64,000 nt of DNA, taken from NCBI RefSeq assembly GCF_051251125.1, contig NZ_JBPCZL010000004.1, one strand, 5' to 3'. The notes under the pieces are model-generated. The model was not told the origin of the DNA. It saw nothing but the letters and a program-made list of their open reading frames with translations, and did not search any database. Source of the stretch: Carnimonas bestiolae (GTDB lineage: Bacteria > Pseudomonadota > Gammaproteobacteria > Pseudomonadales > Halomonadaceae). Numbering within the stretch: position 1 is the stretch's first letter; each line of letters starts with the position of its first letter. The translations under genes and the position numbers were made by a program. Positions 61,788 to 64,000 of this stretch are shown one piece after another.

Positions 61788-63275
61788 CTATTCGTCGCTT
61801 TGCTTGCCATCTAGTCGCAGCGCGACAAACAGCAGTTGCCCGCCTCGTGCTACGCGCAGCGCAACGGGACGATTGTGCGGCAAACGGGCCACGATGGCGC
61901 GGAGCTTGGCGCCAGAGGTAACGGCATGGCGGTTCACATCGACTAGCACATCGCCCGACTGAATACCGGCGCTGGCGGCTGCGCCGTTTGGATCGACTCG
62001 CTGCACGACAACGCCATGCGGTACTCCAAGCTGGCGCAGGTCACTCTCGTCAAGGTCGCCGACGACCAACCCAATGCGATGCTGCTGGCCTTGGCTGCCA
62101 CTCGTACCATCGTCAGATGAGCCGTCCGCCCGCGGCCAATCACCCACGGTAATTTTCAGGTTCTGGCGCTTGCCGTCACGCACGATGCCCAGTGTTGCGG
62201 TATCACCTGGCTTGATCGCGCTGACACGGCGCGGCAGCTCATCTGGTGTATCAATCTCTTGCCCATTGACGCTCTGTACTACATCGCCTGGCTGCAAGCC
62301 GCCCTTGTCGCCCGGTGCGCCCTGCTTGAGCTGCGCGATCAGCGCGCCTTTGGTATCGCTCAAGCCCAGCGATTCAGCAAGATCCTTCGACACTTCCTGA
62401 ATAGCCGCCCCCAGATAGCCGCGGTGTACTTGCCCGTCCTTCTTCAGGCTGTCAGCAACGTCCATCGCAATATTGATGGGAATCGCGAACGACAGCCCCA
62501 TAAAGCCACCGCTGCGGGTATATATCTGTGAGTTGATACCGACGACTTGTCCTTGCAGGTTCAGCAACGGCCCGCCGGAGTTGCCCGGGTTGATAGCCAC
62601 GTCGGTTTGAATGAACGGCACGAAGTTGTCGGATGACAGCGTACGATTGATCGCGCTAACGATGCCCGATGTGACCGAGTGGTCGAAGCCGAACGGCGAA
62701 CCAATAGCGGCGACCCATTCGCCGGTTTCAAGCTGGCTGGAATTGCCACGCTCGAGCACTGGCAGATGGTTGGCATCGACCTTGATCAGCGCCACGTCGG
62801 TCTTTTTATCGCTACCGATCACCTTAGCCTTCAACTGGCGACGATCGTTAAGCTTCACTTCGATGGAGTCGGCCCCTTCTACCACATGGGCGTTGGTCAA
62901 GATGTAGCCGTCCTGACTAATAATAAATCCGGAGCCGAGCGATGCCACGGTGTCATGCCCGCGCCCCTGGGGGCCCGCGCCCATATCAGGGCCGAAGCTG
63001 AAACCGGGCGGCAGTTGATCGCCAAAAAAATGGCGAAATATATCCGGGAGCTGATCAGATCCCATCATCGGATCCGACGCCACCTCACGTTTGGTCGAGA
63101 TATTGACGACCGCAGGGGCTGCCTTCTTTACCAATGCGGTAAAGTTTGGCAAACGTTGAGTAGGAGCCGCTGCTGCACTTTGCTCGGTCGACTGGGCAAG
63201 CGCCAACGGCGAACACGCTAATGCGGATGCCAGCGCAAGCGCCACGATAGAAGTTCGTTGTTTACCAAACTGCAT
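61788..63275 (-). CDS. mucD: periplasmic serine protease MucD (DegP/HtrA family)
   Basis: This is a Do-like periplasmic protease-chaperone. The 495-residue protein has a signal peptide (cleavage near ALA-QS at residue 27) and a trypsin-like domain with the triad His 130 (TNAHVVEG), Asp 160 (KTDVALIKV) and Ser 233 (GNSGGPL). Two PDZ domains follow (about residues 280-370 and 395-485). AGGAG precedes ATG 63275. It follows the rseA/mucA-type gene, as in Pseudomonas, but with a terminator between them and no mucB, suggesting its own promoter in the 230 nt upstream. Confidence 0.95.
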   Translation of the reverse strand: MQFGKQRTSIVALALASALACSPLALAQSTEQSAAAAPTQRLPNFTALVKKAAPAVVNISTKREVASDPMMGSDQLPDIFRHFFGDQLPPGFSFGPDMGAGPQGRGHDTVASLGSGFIISQDGYILTNAHVVEGADSIEVKLNDRRQLKAKVIGSDKKTDVALIKVDANHLPVLERGNSSQLETGEWVAAIGSPFGFDHSVTSGIVSAINRTLSSDNFVPFIQTDVAINPGNSGGPLLNLQGQVVGINSQIYTRSGGFMGLSFAIPINIAMDVADSLKKDGQVHRGYLGAAIQEVSKDLAESLGLSDTKGALIAQLKQGAPGDKGGLQPGDVVQSVNGQEIDTPDELPRRVSAIKPGDTATLGIVRDGKRQNLKITVGDWPRADGSSDDGTSGSQGQQHRIGLVVGDLDESDLRQLGVPHGVVVQRVDPNGAAASAGIQSGDVLVDVNRHAVTSGAKLRAIVARLPHNRPVALRVARGGQLLFVALRLDGKQSDE

Positions 63276-63500
63276 GGGATTTACTCCTGCTTTCTTTTTC
63301 TAGCCTTGATAACCACAACTACCGCATACGCTCAGCGCCCAACCGAACACGGCCGCACGCTGAGCTACCTTGTTTGGAATTTTGCCCTGCTTAAGAGGCT
63401 CCAATGTGTCAATTTGCGCGCAATATTATCGCTAATGTGCAAAAGACCTCTATTGCTGCCCGACTGTGCCGGATTCTGGCTAATTGCCAATGGCCAAACG
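63276..63500. other. mucD upstream region
   Basis: These bases plus the adjacent terminator form a gap of about 320 nt between mucD and the rseA/mucA-type gene. A TTGACA on the minus strand (63412-63407) is a possible -35 box, but I see no matching -10, and no clear sigma-E (GGAACTT-TCTGA) promoter. No mucB-like frame is present. Confidence 0.5.
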
Positions 63501-63544
63501 AAAAAAACGCCACGCCTTCTCATAAAAGAAGGCTGGCGCTTTTT
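63501..63544 (-). terminator. bidirectional terminator between rseA/mucA and mucD
   Basis: An ACGCC..GCCTTCT stem pairs with AGAAGGC.GGCG(C/T) around a short A-rich loop, with AAAAAAA on the left and TTTTT on the right. On the minus strand it ends in seven T residues, 51 nt past the stop at 63595. Confidence 0.85.
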
Positions 63545-63594
63545 GCCAGCAGACCGCTGACACAGCTTCTATCCAGATAAACCCTGCTGCGTGA

Positions 63595-64000
63595 TTAGAA
63601 GCGAGCCGCGCTGCCGGAGACAGCATTGCCATCCTGCGCATGCTGGTCCAGGAAGCCGCGCAGCAAGCGCGTCTGACGGCGAGCCTCAGCCGAAGACTGA
63701 TCGTCGGCATAAACGGGGAACAGCGAATTATCACCGTTGGCAGCCTTGGGATAGCGCTGTTCGTTGGCGGATTCGGACACCAGTCCAACAGTGCTGAAGC
63801 TGCCACCCGCGGCACCGCCATCAAGCGAGCCGCCGACGCCCGGCGCAGAGGCCATGGAGCTGCCCGGCGCACTGGTAGCACTACCGCTATCCATGCCGCG
63901 ATATACCTGTACGCCGGTAATGACCATCAGGCTAACAGCAGCCGCTACAGCAGCGTTGCCCATGAAAGAAAATGGCCCGACATGGCGCTTGCCATGCACT
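63595..64000 (-). CDS. sigma-E anti-sigma factor RseA/MucA type (partial, C-terminal part)
   Basis: Only the C-terminal ~134 codons are in the window; the frame is open through the right edge. A transmembrane helix is clear (MGNAAVAAAVSLMVITGVQVY). After it comes a Gly/Ser/Ala-rich periplasmic stretch and then RRQTRLLRGFLDQHAQDGNAVSG, which resembles the end of Pseudomonas MucA. Such proteins hold the extracytoplasmic sigma factor (RpoE/AlgU) at the membrane until cut. mucD follows on the same strand. The N-terminal sigma-binding domain is outside the window. Confidence 0.72.
   Translation of the reverse strand, partial: VHGKRHVGPFSFMGNAAVAAAVSLMVITGVQVYRGMDSGSATSAPGSSMASAPGVGGSLDGGAAGGSFSTVGLVSESANEQRYPKAANGDNSLFPVYADDQSSAEARRQTRLLRGFLDQHAQDGNAVSGSAARF

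Overview
The window is ordinary chromosomal DNA of a gammaproteobacterium, most likely of the Halomonadaceae (Halomonas/Zymobacter/Carnimonas relatives). This rests on gene order and protein character: thrS-infC-rpmI-rplT-pheS-pheT-ihfA, mucD-lepA-lepB-rnc-era-recO and cysM-rlmD-relA-mazG are gammaproteobacterial blocks, with a Pseudomonas/Halomonas-like rseA(mucA)/mucD start and moderate GC. I see no insertion sequence, prophage, CRISPR array, tRNA or rRNA gene. Genus-level placement is inference.

Region 1 (1-17.5 kb) is a cobalamin (B12) locus. A minus-strand arm, in transcription order, reads cobT-cobS-cobU-cobC-cobD-bluB: lower-ligand synthesis and nucleotide-loop assembly. Its genes overlap or nearly touch. 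A divergent plus-strand arm opens with a promoter and a complete cobalamin riboswitch (4495-4667), followed by a ChlI-ChlD-type chelatase fusion, cobO, cobB and cobE. After a convergent MFS transporter come cobW, cobN (large cobaltochelatase subunit), a small universal stress protein and cobQ. The corrin-ring methylation and contraction genes are not here, so the pathway must be completed elsewhere or the cell salvages late intermediates. CobN, CobB and CobE point to the aerobic (late cobalt insertion) route.

Region 2 (17.7-22.6 kb) holds a lipoprotein with a Gln/Ala-rich tail, an unrecognised 167-residue protein, a YfcL-family protein, the nucleotide nucleosidase PpnN, a MioC-type flavodoxin and a stand-alone TatA. 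Region 3 (22.3-29.7 kb) is the translation block, including an infC that appears to start at AUC and an attenuator-like terminator before pheS. Region 4 (30-37.6 kb) has an OmpA-domain lipoprotein, a two-gene RND efflux pump with a divergent TetR regulator and operator, and an isolated FliA-type sigma factor.

Region 5 (38-53 kb) has proS, an AmpG-type transporter, a divergent pair of unfamiliar large proteins (a SEC-C-motif helical-repeat protein and a two-helix membrane protein), topB, ppc, mazG and relA. Region 6 (53-64 kb) holds rlmD, cysM, a strange PdxJ-derived protein, recO, era, rnc, lepB, lepA, mucD and the 3' part of an rseA/mucA-type anti-sigma gene cut by the window edge.

Most novel candidates: the protein at 55500-56270 sits in the usual pdxJ slot and keeps the PdxJ fold pattern, but has lost the family's catalytic residues and gained a His/Cys-rich C-terminal tail; the divergent pair at 41268-45112; and a nested perfect palindrome at 37812-37867 between fliA and proS.
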